From the NCBI GenBank assembly GCA_937139335.1, contig CAKZPN010000027.1:124001-188000 (forward strand): a DNA stretch of 64,000 nucleotides, in the 5' to 3' direction. Both the position numbers and the translations under genes were made by a program. Below the pieces are notes generated by a model. That model did no database searches, had not been told where the DNA came from, and saw nothing but the letters and a program-made list of their open reading frames with translations. The stretch's first letter is position 1. Each line of letters begins with the position of its first letter. Positions 8,815 to 17,895 of the stretch are shown here, piece by piece. This DNA comes from an uncultured Roseicyclus sp. Its GTDB lineage: Bacteria; Pseudomonadota; Alphaproteobacteria; Rhodobacterales; Rhodobacteraceae.

Positions 8815-10218
8815 TCAAAGACCCCCGGCCAGCGCGTCGGCCACGACCGCCTTCAGCTGCAACCCGCCCGTGGGCGCGAAGTCGAGGTCGCTGGTGCCGA
8901 GATAGGCCTGCTGGTTGGTGGCCGTCCAACCGTTCGTCGCCAGCCGGTAGGTCCGCGACGGGTCGATGTCGATCTCGGCGGCATGGATGAAATCGCCGGT
9001 CCGCTGGTCGAGGCTGGCGGCCTGGTGCTGGTTGGCGCGGCCGAGGATCGTCGCCAGCACGTCGCCGGGCACCTCCGCCACCACCAGATCGCCGTCAAAG
9101 CGGATAAAGGCGTCGAAATCGTAGCGCCGAAGCGGGCCGGCATCGAGCGGCGCGCCAAAGGTGGTGTGGCCCAGTACGGCGAGGTCGGCATCGGTCGCGG
9201 CGCGCACGGCCTCGGCGGCAAGGAGGATCGAGGCGGGCAGGTCCAGCGCGGTCGCGCGCTCGGTCAGGATGCCGCGATCTTCGTCGGTCAGGTGCTCCGC
9301 CTCCACGCCCGCGATCGTCTCGGCCAGCATTTCATCGCCGCCTTCGGTGCCGATGACGCGCATCTCGGGTGTCACCGTGACGCCTCCGCCGGTGCGGTTC
9401 AGGTTCAGGACCGCCAGTTCGCGCGCCCAGGCGCCGCCGTGCAGGTAGGTCTTGCCCGGCTCGCTGTGGATGAAGTCGAGGTGGTCATGCGCGCCGATCA
9501 CCAGCGCCTGATCCAGCGTCGGTAAAATCGCGCGGTCGGGCATGACGCCCGCGTGGCTCACCAGCACCGGCAAGTCGGCGCCGCCTGTGACATCGCCAAA
9601 GGCCTCGGCGGTGAAGGCGACGGGGTCGAGCAGCGTGAGCGTGTCGCGCGCGGGCTGGCGGTAGACGAAGGGGTTGTCGGTCCCGACACCCAGCAGGGCG
9701 AGGTCGATGCCGCCCAGACCCAGCCGGGTGGAGACCGGCGCAAAGAAGCGCCCGGTGCGGCGGTCGATCAGGTTGCCGATCACCTGCGCGCCGGCGGCGG
9801 TCGCCTCGGCCACGAACTGGCCCATGTCGTCAAGGATCGCGGTCTCGTGGTTGCCGAGGTTCACGACAACCGGAAGCTCGCGGGCGAGCATCCTGAGTGC
9901 AGCGAAATCGGCGATGCCGCGCGAGCGGGTGGCGGCGACATTGCCGCGCTCGAAGAGATCGCCGTTCACGATGAGCGCCACGGGCGCCTCGGCCCCGGCC
10001 ACGATGGCGCGCACCTCGGCCACCAGTTGCGGCAGGCGGGCGTAGGGCGAATGCAGGTCGGCGATGCTGAGCAGGATCGCGTCTGGCCGCGCCTGCGCCA
10101 GCGCGCGGCGGGGCGCGAGGGCGGCGACGGCGGGCGCGGCCAGAAGGCCCTTGAGGACGAAGCGGCGGTCGAGGGCGACGGTCAGGCGGGTCATCGGCGG
10201 GGCACTCCGGTTGGGCAT
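8815..10218 (-). CDS. metallophosphoesterase / 5'-nucleotidase family protein, Tat-exported
   Basis: RRFVLKGLLAAPAVAAL Tat-like signal, SIADLHS, NGDLFERGN, NLGNHE, GAHDH metallophosphatase motifs, C-terminal 5'-nucleotidase-like domain. Confidence 0.8.
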   Translation of the reverse strand: MPNRSAPPMTRLTVALDRRFVLKGLLAAPAVAALAPRRALAQARPDAILLSIADLHSPYARLPQLVAEVRAIVAGAEAPVALIVNGDLFERGNVAATRSRGIADFAALRMLARELPVVVNLGNHETAILDDMGQFVAEATAAGAQVIGNLIDRRTGRFFAPVSTRLGLGGIDLALLGVGTDNPFVYRQPARDTLTLLDPVAFTAEAFGDVTGGADLPVLVSHAGVMPDRAILPTLDQALVIGAHDHLDFIHSEPGKTYLHGGAWARELAVLNLNRTGGGVTVTPEMRVIGTEGGDEMLAETIAGVEAEHLTDEDRGILTERATALDLPASILLAAEAVRAATDADLAVLGHTTFGAPLDAGPLRRYDFDAFIRFDGDLVVAEVPGDVLATILGRANQHQAASLDQRTGDFIHAAEIDIDPSRTYRLATNGWTATNQQAYLGTSDLDFAPTGGLQLKAVVADALAGGL

Positions 10219-10269
10219 TCGACGCCGATGCCGGTAGCAGCGCCGCGTGACAGCCGCGTGACCGGGTCT

Positions 10270-11262
10270 TCAGGCGAGCCCGGCCTCGGCGAAGACCTCG
10301 GACAAGGGCCGCTTGGGCCGCGGGCCGACATGGCGGATCACCTCGGCGGCGGCGGTGACACCCATGCGGCCCGAGGTTTCCAGGTCGCGGCCCGTGGCCA
10401 TGCCGTAGAGGAAACCCGCCGCGAACTGGTCGCCCGCGCCGGTGGCGTCGACCGGCGTGATCCGCGTCACCGGAACCTCGACCCGCTCGGCGCCGCGCAG
10501 GATCTTCACCGGCTCGCCGGAATGGGTGCAGACGACAATGTCGCAGATCGTTGCGGCCTGCGACAGCGCGGCATCGAGTTCGTCGGTCTGGTAGAGCGCC
10601 AGCCATTCCTCGTGGTTGCCGATGACGAAATCGAGCTGCCCCTCGATCAGCCGCAGGAAATCGGCGCGATGGCGGTCGACGCAGAACGGGTCGGAAAGCG
10701 TGATGCCGACCTTGCCCCCGCCCGCGCGGCAATGCTCGGCGGCGGCGGTGAAGGCGGTCTTGCCCTCGGGCTTGTCGTAGAGATAGCCCTCGAGAAACAG
10801 CCAGCGCGCGGCGCCTGCGACCTTGGCGTCGACGTCGTCGGCATCGAAATCCGCGCCCGCCCCAAGGTAAGTGTTCATCGACCGCTCGCCATCGGGCGAA
10901 ACGAAGATCATCGAGCGCGAGGTCGGCGCCTGCGCGTCGGCGGCGGGCGGGTTCGGAAAGGCGATGCCCTGCTCGGTCATGCCCGCGGCGTAGAACCGCC
11001 CCAGCGCGTCATCGCGCACCTTGCCCAGAAACGCGGTGGTCAGGCCCAGCGTCCCCGCCCCGGCGATGGTGTTGGCGACCGAGCCGCCGGGCGTCTGCAC
11101 CCGCTCTTTCATCGCGGCATAGAGCAGCTCGGCCCGCTCGCGGTCGATGAGCTGCATGATGCCCTTCTCGATCCCCATGTTGTCGAGGAAACTGTCGTCG
11201 CCGTGCGAGATCACGTCGACGATGGCATTGCCGATACCCACAAGGTCGTAGGTCTGGGTCAT
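10270..11262 (-). CDS. PfkB-family adenosine kinase
   Basis: MTQTYDLVGIGNAIVDVI, GGSVANTIAGAGTLG, DATGAGDQFAAGFLYG PfkB signature. Confidence 0.88.
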   Translation of the reverse strand: MTQTYDLVGIGNAIVDVISHGDDSFLDNMGIEKGIMQLIDRERAELLYAAMKERVQTPGGSVANTIAGAGTLGLTTAFLGKVRDDALGRFYAAGMTEQGIAFPNPPAADAQAPTSRSMIFVSPDGERSMNTYLGAGADFDADDVDAKVAGAARWLFLEGYLYDKPEGKTAFTAAAEHCRAGGGKVGITLSDPFCVDRHRADFLRLIEGQLDFVIGNHEEWLALYQTDELDAALSQAATICDIVVCTHSGEPVKILRGAERVEVPVTRITPVDATGAGDQFAAGFLYGMATGRDLETSGRMGVTAAAEVIRHVGPRPKRPLSEVFAEAGLA

Positions 11263-11903
11263 AGGGTCTTGTCCTCGTATTGGCACAGGTCGCGGATCAG
11301 GCACGCCCCGCATTTCGGTTTGCGCGCGACGCAGATGTAGCGGCCGTGCAGGATCATCCAGTGATGGGCGTGAAGCTGGTATTCAGCGGGCACGTTGTCC
11401 TCGATGGCGCGCTCCACGGCCTCGACATCGCGGCCGGGCGCGATGCCGGCGCGGTTGCCGAGGCGGAAGATATGCGTGTCGACCGCCTGCGCCGGAAACT
11501 GCCACCACATGTTCAGCACCACGTTGGCGGTCTTGCGCCCCACGCCCGGCAGCGATTGCAGTGCGGCGCGGGACGACGGCACCTCGCCGCCATATTCCTC
11601 GACGAGGATGCGGCTGAGCTTGATGACGTTCTTCGCCTTGTTGCGGAACAGGCCGATGGTCTTGATGTGCTCGGTCACGCCCTCTTCACCGAGCGCCAGC
11701 ATCTTCTCGGGCGTGTCCGCGATCTCGAAAAGCCGCCTCGTGGCCTTGTTCACGCCCGCGTCGGTCGCCTGCGCGCTCAGCGCCACGGCCACGACCAGCG
11801 TAAAGGCGTTGGTGTGATGCAACTCGCCCTTCGGCGCCGGTTCGGCGGCCTGAAAGCGCGCGAAGATCTCGCGCATCGTCGTGTAGGGCAACTGCTTGGC
11901 CAT
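11259..11903 (-). CDS. nth: endonuclease III
   Basis: HhH LPGVGRKTANVVLNMWW, VDTHIFRLGNR, Fe-S CVARKPKCGACLIRDLC. Confidence 0.96.
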   Translation of the reverse strand: MAKQLPYTTMREIFARFQAAEPAPKGELHHTNAFTLVVAVALSAQATDAGVNKATRRLFEIADTPEKMLALGEEGVTEHIKTIGLFRNKAKNVIKLSRILVEEYGGEVPSSRAALQSLPGVGRKTANVVLNMWWQFPAQAVDTHIFRLGNRAGIAPGRDVEAVERAIEDNVPAEYQLHAHHWMILHGRYICVARKPKCGACLIRDLCQYEDKTL

Positions 11904-11997
11904 GGGGTCTTTTGGCCGCTGGCGGGGATCACGTCCAGCGCGTTTTGGCGCAAGTTTCGGGTCGCGGGGGCTGGTGCGCGCAAGCTATTGTCGCGCC

Positions 11998-12834
11998 ATG
12001 ACAGACGAACGCACATACCACTTCAACGTGATCCGCCGCGCCATCGACGCGATCGACGCCGCCGAGACGCCGCTGGGCCTCGAGGAACTGGCGGCCAACA
12101 TGCAGATGAGCCCTGCGCATTTCCAGCGCGTGTTCTCGCGCTGGGTCGGCGTCAGCCCGAAGCGCTACCAGCAATATCTTACCCTGGACCACGCCCGCGC
12201 GATGCTGCGCGAGCGGTTCACCACGCTGGAAACGGCGCAGGCTGTGGGCCTGTCGGGCGGCGGGCGGTTGCACGACCTGTTCCTGACCTGGGAGGCGATG
12301 GCGCCGGGCGACTATGCCCGCGCGGGGGCCGGCCTGACGATCCGTTGGGGCTGGTTCGACAGCCCCTTCGGCCCCGCGCTGGTGATGGGAACCGACCGCG
12401 GCCTCTGCGGCCTGGGCTTTGCCGCCGAAACCGGGCCCGAGGCGACGCTGGCCGACCTCAAAAGCCGCTGGCCCGAGGCGCATTATGTCGAGGATGCGGA
12501 GACGCTGGCCCCGATGGTCGCCGCGGCCTTCGGCGAGACGCCAGACGGCGCCGCGCGCCTGCACCTGATCGGCGCGCCGTTCCAGATCAAAGTCTGGGAA
12601 GCGCTGCTTGCCGTCCCCACCGGCCATGTCACCACCTATTCCGAGATCGCCAGCGCCATCGGCAACCCGCGGGCGGTCCGGGCGGTCGGCACGGCGGTGG
12701 GGCGCAACCCGATCTCCTGGCTGATCCCGTGTCACCGGGCGCTGCGCAAATCGGGCGGCCTTGGCGGCTACCACTGGGGCCTGCCGGTGAAACGCGCGAT
12801 GCTGGCCCGCGAGGCGGCGCAAGCGGAGGCGTGA
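11998..12834 (+). CDS. AraC-HTH / methylated-DNA-[protein]-cysteine S-methyltransferase (Ada-like, lacks N-terminal Ada Zn domain)
   Basis: AraC HTH (LEELAANMQMSPAHFQRVFSRWVGVSPKRYQQYL), methyltransferase active site WLIPCHRALRKSGGLGGYHWG. Confidence 0.93.
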   Translation: MTDERTYHFNVIRRAIDAIDAAETPLGLEELAANMQMSPAHFQRVFSRWVGVSPKRYQQYLTLDHARAMLRERFTTLETAQAVGLSGGGRLHDLFLTWEAMAPGDYARAGAGLTIRWGWFDSPFGPALVMGTDRGLCGLGFAAETGPEATLADLKSRWPEAHYVEDAETLAPMVAAAFGETPDGAARLHLIGAPFQIKVWEALLAVPTGHVTTYSEIASAIGNPRAVRAVGTAVGRNPISWLIPCHRALRKSGGLGGYHWGLPVKRAMLAREAAQAEA

Positions 12835-12955
12835 TGGGCAAAATTCCGCCTTTTGCCCAAATCCCCCCTGCAGTCCGGCCCCGCAGATGCTATATGGAAC
12901 CCGAACAATTCGCCTGGGGTTAACCGGGCATAGAGCAGTCTGGAAGGGCATCACC

Positions 12956-13600
12956 ATGATCATGCGTACGAAATTCACCATTCTCGCCACCGTCTCGGCC
13001 CTGGCCCTGTCGGGCTGCGTCACCGGCCAACCCATGGGCGAGCGCCAGCGCAGCGGCGCCATCATGGGCGGTCTGTTGGGCGGCGTCGCGGGCGCGCTCG
13101 GCAATGACAGCGATCCGGGTATGGGCGCGGTCGTGGGCGCCGGTGCCGGCGCGCTGGCCGGCGGCGCCATCGGCGCGGCGCTGGACCGCCAGGCGCGCGA
13201 CCTGCGCGGCAACCTCTCGAACGACGACATCCGGATCCAGAACACCGGCAGCGAACTGGTCGTGACGATGCCCGAGGGCATCTTGTTCGACATCGACAGC
13301 GCCGCGATCCGCGCGAGCCTGCAGGCCGACCTGCGCGCGCTGGCGCGCAACCTGCAGCAATACCCCAACACCACCGTCGACGTGATCGGGCACACCGACA
13401 ACACCGGGTCCGCCGCCTACAACCAGGACCTGTCGTCGCGTCGCGCGTCGGCAGTTGCGGGCGTTCTGCTCGAGGCGGGCGTGTCGCCGGGCCGCGTGCG
13501 CAGCTTCGGCCGCGGCGAGGACGAACCGATCGCCAGCAACCTGACGCCCGATGGCCGCGCACAGAACCGCCGGGTCGAGGTCATCATCCGCCCGCGCTGA
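12956..13600 (+). CDS. OmpA-family lipoprotein (YiaD-like)
   Basis: Lipobox LALSGC, glycine-zipper region, OmpA C-terminal domain (VIGHTDNTGSAAYNQDLSSRRASAV ... NRRVEVIIRPR). Confidence 0.92.
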   Translation: MIMRTKFTILATVSALALSGCVTGQPMGERQRSGAIMGGLLGGVAGALGNDSDPGMGAVVGAGAGALAGGAIGAALDRQARDLRGNLSNDDIRIQNTGSELVVTMPEGILFDIDSAAIRASLQADLRALARNLQQYPNTTVDVIGHTDNTGSAAYNQDLSSRRASAVAGVLLEAGVSPGRVRSFGRGEDEPIASNLTPDGRAQNRRVEVIIRPR

Positions 13601-13625
13601 GCGCCGCAACAGACCATTTCCGCGA

Positions 13626-13658
13626 AGGCCGGGACGCTGTTCCCGGCCTTTTGCTTTT
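13626..13658 (+). terminator. rho-independent terminator downstream of OmpA lipoprotein
   Basis: AAGGCCGGGA-cgctgt-TCCCGGCCTTTTgcttttg hairpin plus T-rich tract. Confidence 0.85.
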
Positions 13659-13735
13659 GTCTGAAGACAGGCGTGCTGTCTGGACAGTTCGCGCGCGGTG
13701 GTCATACTCCTTTACCAATTCGGGAGGGGGACCCA

Positions 13736-14506
13736 ATGCCATTTCAGCGCGTCGCGGCGGAAAAGCTGTCGCAATCGGTGGTGCGGCAGATCGAGCAACT
13801 GATCCTGCGCGGCATCCTGCGGCCCGGTGAACGCCTGCCCTCGGAACGCGAGTTGAGCGAGCGCTTCGGGGTCTCGCGCCCCAGCCTGCGCGAGGCGGTG
13901 GCGGAGCTGCAGGAGCGCGGGCTGCTCGCCACCCGCGCGGGCGCGGGCATCTATGTCGCCGACGTGCTTGGCTCGGCGTTTTCGCCGGCGTTGATCCGGC
14001 TGATCGCAAGCCACGAGGAAGCCGTCTACGACTACGTCGCGTTCCGCCGAGACCTGGAGGCCATCGCCGCCGAACGCGCGGCGCTGCACGGGTCCGACAC
14101 CGACCTGAAGGTGATCGACACGATCTTTCACAAGATGGAAGCCGCCCACAAGAAGCGCAACCCGGCCGACGAGGCGGAGCTGGACGCGGAGTTCCACCTC
14201 GCCATTCTCGAGGCGTCGCACAACGTCATCCTGCTGCACATGATGCGCTCGATCTTCGACCTGCTGAAGCAGGGCATCTTCTTCAACCGCCAGATGATGT
14301 TCAAGAGCCGCACCACCCGCGACCTGCTGCTGGACCATCACCGCGCGATCAACGAGGCGTTGCAGGCCCGCGACGCCCCGGCCGCGCGGGCCGCCGTCGC
14401 CGACCACCTGAGCTACGTCGAAGGCCGGCTGGGCGACCTGAAGCGCGCCGAGAAGAACGAGGAGGTCGCGCGCCTGCGCTACGCCCATGAGCAGGAGCGC
14501 AACTGA
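13736..14506 (+). CDS. FadR/GntR-family transcriptional regulator (FCD domain)
   Basis: GntR wHTH (GERLPSERELSERFGVSRPSLREAVAELQERGLL) and all-helical FCD C-terminus. Confidence 0.9.
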   Translation: MPFQRVAAEKLSQSVVRQIEQLILRGILRPGERLPSERELSERFGVSRPSLREAVAELQERGLLATRAGAGIYVADVLGSAFSPALIRLIASHEEAVYDYVAFRRDLEAIAAERAALHGSDTDLKVIDTIFHKMEAAHKKRNPADEAELDAEFHLAILEASHNVILLHMMRSIFDLLKQGIFFNRQMMFKSRTTRDLLLDHHRAINEALQARDAPAARAAVADHLSYVEGRLGDLKRAEKNEEVARLRYAHEQERN

Positions 14507-14512
14507 AACCTC

Positions 14513-15730
14513 TCAGTCGGCGGCACCGCCAGCGAAGGCATTGCCGTTCTGCCAGTCGCAGGGCGCCTCCTGCATCTCGAGATGCAGGCGGTTTCCGGTG
14601 TAGGCATGGTCGCGCGCCATTACGTCGTTCAACTCGATCCCGAGGCCCGGCGCGGTCGGCGCCTCGACGAAGCCGCCCTCGACCGTCGGGCGGCCGGTGA
14701 CGAGCGCCTTGTGGAAATCGGTTTCGATCGCCTCGACCATCAAGAGATTCGGGCAGGACACGCCAAGATGCACGTTTGCCGCCCATTCCACCGGTCCGGT
14801 GTAGAGATGCGGCGCGATCTGGGCGCTGTGGCTTTCGGCCAGCACCGCGATCTTCTTGCCCTCCCAGATGCCGCCGGCGCGCCCCAGCGCGGGCTGCACG
14901 ATGCGCACGCCGGCACGGAGTGCTGCGGCGAATTCCATCTTGCCGGTCAGCCGCTCGCCGGTCGCGACCGGGATCGAGGTGGCGCGGGCGACCTCGGCCA
15001 TCCCGTCCATGTCGTCGGGCGGGATCGGCTCCTCGAACCAGAGCGGGCCGGAGGGCTCGATCGCCTTGGCGAGCCGGATCGCGTGGCCGACGGTGAACTG
15101 GCCGTGGGTGCCGAAGAGGAGATCGGCGCGGTCGCCCACAGCCTCCCGGATCGCGCGGCAGAAGGCGGCCGAGCGCGAGATGTCGGACATCGCGGGCGCG
15201 TGCCCGCCGCGCAACGTGTAGGGGCCGGCGGGGTCGAATTTCACCGCCGTCCAGCCCTCGGCCACGTAAGCCGCCGCAGCCTCGGCCTGCGCCGCGGCCT
15301 CGACCCAGAACTCGTCGCCCTGGTGCGCCATCGGGTAGAGGTAGGTGTAGGCACGGATGCGGTCGTTCATCCGCCCGCCGAGCAGCGCCCAGACCGGACG
15401 CTCGCGCGCCTTGCCGAGGATGTCCCAGCAGGCCATCTCCAGCCCCGCGAAGGCGCCGAAGGCGGTGGGATCGGCCCGGCCGGTGAAGCCCGAGGACCAG
15501 ACCCGGCGCGACATCAGCTCGATGTTCTCGGGGTTCTCGCCTTCCATGTGACGCTCGAACACGTCGGTGATGACGGCGCGCATGGCGTTGTGGCCCACCG
15601 CGGCGGCATAGACTTCACCGAGGCCGGTGATGCCGCAGGCGGTGGTGACGCGCACGATCTGCCAGTAGCGCCCGCCCCAGCCGGGCGGCGGCGGGGCGAT
15701 GGCGAAGATCTCGAGGTCCTGAAGTTTCAT
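14513..15730 (-). CDS. mandelate racemase/muconate lactonizing enzyme family protein (enolase superfamily)
   Basis: GLGEVYAAAVGHNAMRAVI, LEMACWDILGKA, WTAVKFDPAGPY, LWFEEPIPPDD, VATGERLT motifs. Confidence 0.88.
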   Translation of the reverse strand: MKLQDLEIFAIAPPPPGWGGRYWQIVRVTTACGITGLGEVYAAAVGHNAMRAVITDVFERHMEGENPENIELMSRRVWSSGFTGRADPTAFGAFAGLEMACWDILGKARERPVWALLGGRMNDRIRAYTYLYPMAHQGDEFWVEAAAQAEAAAAYVAEGWTAVKFDPAGPYTLRGGHAPAMSDISRSAAFCRAIREAVGDRADLLFGTHGQFTVGHAIRLAKAIEPSGPLWFEEPIPPDDMDGMAEVARATSIPVATGERLTGKMEFAAALRAGVRIVQPALGRAGGIWEGKKIAVLAESHSAQIAPHLYTGPVEWAANVHLGVSCPNLLMVEAIETDFHKALVTGRPTVEGGFVEAPTAPGLGIELNDVMARDHAYTGNRLHLEMQEAPCDWQNGNAFAGGAAD

Positions 15731-15817
15731 GGTCTGGTGCCTCTGTCTGGTGTGGGACGGGGGCCTGCCCCCCGCAGGCCCCGAGGTATCTCTGAAGCAA
15801 AGAGGGGGCGGGCGGCG

Positions 15818-16918
15818 TTAACCTTGCGTTTCGGTGAAGACGAGCACGTTGCGGCGCGCCTGGCCGGCATTGGTGTTGGCGATGGCCTCGTTGATCTGGT
15901 CGAACGCCCATTGCCGCGAGACCAGTTCGTCGAGCTTCAGGCGGCCCTGGCCGTAGAGGTCGACCATCCAGGGGATGTCGCGTGACAGGACCACGTCGCC
16001 CATCTTTGTGCCGCGCAGCCCCTGCCCCAGTGCCGCGATGATCACCGGCTCGTAGGCCGAGAGCGCGCCGGAATGCGGCATGCCGACGGCATAGGCGGTG
16101 CCGCCGGGCGCGATCAGGCGCAGCGCCACGTCATAGGCGGGAATTGCACCCACGGTGACGAAGACATGGTCGGCGAGGGTGCCGCCGGTGATCTCCATCA
16201 GCCGCGCCCAGGGTTTGTCGTCGGTGGCGAGGATCGTGTCGGTGGCGCCGAAGCCGCGCGCATCCTCGAGCTTCGAGGGCTCGAGGTCCATCGCGACGAT
16301 GCGGGCCGCCCCCGCGATCCGCGCGCCCTGCACGGTGTTGAGGCCGACGCCGCCGGCGCCGATCACCACGACGGAGTCGCCGGGGCGGACGCGGGCGGTG
16401 TTCACCACCGCGCCGACGCCGGTGGGCACGCCGCAGGCCAGCAGGCAGGCTGATTGCGGCACGATCGCCTCGCCCAGCAGCGCGATCTGCGACTGGTCGA
16501 CCACGACCTTCTCGGCGAAGGCGCCGCATTCCATCGCGGCGTGGACCGGCACGCCGCTGGCGTCGGTGAGTTTCGGCGCGCGCTCTTCCTTGCCGGTGCA
16601 ATAGACGGGCTTGCCGCTGGCACACGCCGCACAGGTGCCGCAGGAGCGGATCAGCGTGACCAGCACCCGGTCGCCCACCGCCACCTTGGCGACGCCGGGG
16701 CCAAGCGCCGTGACGCGCCCCGCCGCCTCGTGGCCGTAGACCGCTGGCAGCGTGCCGCCCCAGGCGCCTTCGAGGTAGGAGATGTCGGAATGGCAGATCG
16801 CGACGGCTTCCAGCGTGACTTCGATCTCGCTCGGGCCGGGGTCGCGGAGCGTCAGCGTCTCAACTGCGAGCGGCGCGCCAAAGCTGCGGCACACAGCGGC
16901 GCGGATGGTGGATGGCAT
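15818..16918 (-). CDS. Zn-dependent alcohol dehydrogenase
   Basis: AICHSDISYLEG, GHEAAGRV, structural Zn cluster CGTCAACASGKPVYC, GAGGVGLNTVQGA. Confidence 0.9.
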   Translation of the reverse strand: MPSTIRAAVCRSFGAPLAVETLTLRDPGPSEIEVTLEAVAICHSDISYLEGAWGGTLPAVYGHEAAGRVTALGPGVAKVAVGDRVLVTLIRSCGTCAACASGKPVYCTGKEERAPKLTDASGVPVHAAMECGAFAEKVVVDQSQIALLGEAIVPQSACLLACGVPTGVGAVVNTARVRPGDSVVVIGAGGVGLNTVQGARIAGAARIVAMDLEPSKLEDARGFGATDTILATDDKPWARLMEITGGTLADHVFVTVGAIPAYDVALRLIAPGGTAYAVGMPHSGALSAYEPVIIAALGQGLRGTKMGDVVLSRDIPWMVDLYGQGRLKLDELVSRQWAFDQINEAIANTNAGQARRNVLVFTETQG

Positions 16919-17094
16919 GGGTCCCTCGTCGGTGTCTCGTGTGTCTGTCGATTTTCGGGCACTCTTGCACAGCACGCGCTGGCAGCAAGGCCAATCCGCG
17001 GCCCGGCGCGGCCTGTTCGCGACCTTCGCCGGCGCAGGCCTTGCAGTACGGGCGACGCTGGCCCAAAACCGGGGGAAACGGGAGGTTTGGTGCG

Positions 17095-17895
17095 ATGGAA
17101 AGTCTCGATCTGGGCGACGTGGTGCTGCATGTGGCCGACACCGGGCCGAAGGACGCGCCGGCGGTGGTGTTCTCGAACTCGCTCGGCACCGATTTCCGGC
17201 TCTGGGATGGCATCCTGCCCTACCTGCCCGAGGGTCTGCGCGTGATCCGCTACGACAAGCGCGGACATGGGCTGTCGACCTGCCCGCCCTCGCCCTACAC
17301 GATGGGCGCGCTGATCCGGGACGCGGAGCGGTTGCTCGAGGCGCTGGAGGTGCGGGACTGCGTCTTCGTCGGCCTCTCCATCGGGGGGATGATCGCGCAA
17401 GGGCTGGCGGCCAAGCGGCTTGACCTGATCCGCGCGGTGGTGCTGTCGAACACCGCGCCCAAGATCGGCACGCGCGAGATGTGGGCCGAGCGTATCGCCA
17501 TCGCCGAGACCGAGGGCACCGGCCCGATGGCCGACGCGATCATGCAGCGCTGGTTCTCGAAGGAGTTTCGCGAGGGGCCGCAGGTCTCGCCCTGGCGGCG
17601 CATGGTCGAGACCACGCCGGGCGCGGGCTACGCCGGCTGTTCGGCGGCGATCGCGGGCACGGATTTCTACAGCACGACCGCCGCGCTGCGCCTGCCCGCG
17701 CTGGTGATCGGTGGGACCGAGGACGGCTCGACCCCGCCGGACCTGGTGCGCGAACTGGCCGGCCTGATCCCCGGCGCGCGGTTCGAGCTGATCCGGGGCG
17801 CGGGCCACCTGCCTTGCGTGGAAAAGCCCGAGATCTTCGGGCCGCTGCTGGCGGGCTTCCTGCGCGAGATCGGGCACGCCGGGGCCGGGGCATGA
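17095..17895 (+). CDS. pcaD: 3-oxoadipate enol-lactonase
   Basis: alpha/beta hydrolase with FSNSLGTDFRLWDGILPYL, GLSIGGMIAQGLA, GAGHLPCVEKPE. Confidence 0.88.
   Translation: MESLDLGDVVLHVADTGPKDAPAVVFSNSLGTDFRLWDGILPYLPEGLRVIRYDKRGHGLSTCPPSPYTMGALIRDAERLLEALEVRDCVFVGLSIGGMIAQGLAAKRLDLIRAVVLSNTAPKIGTREMWAERIAIAETEGTGPMADAIMQRWFSKEFREGPQVSPWRRMVETTPGAGYAGCSAAIAGTDFYSTTAALRLPALVIGGTEDGSTPPDLVRELAGLIPGARFELIRGAGHLPCVEKPEIFGPLLAGFLREIGHAGAGA

Noticed and set aside
7850-8929. 359-aa minus-strand ORF
   Set aside because: Alternative frame over the cNMP-binding gene; no domain-like strings.
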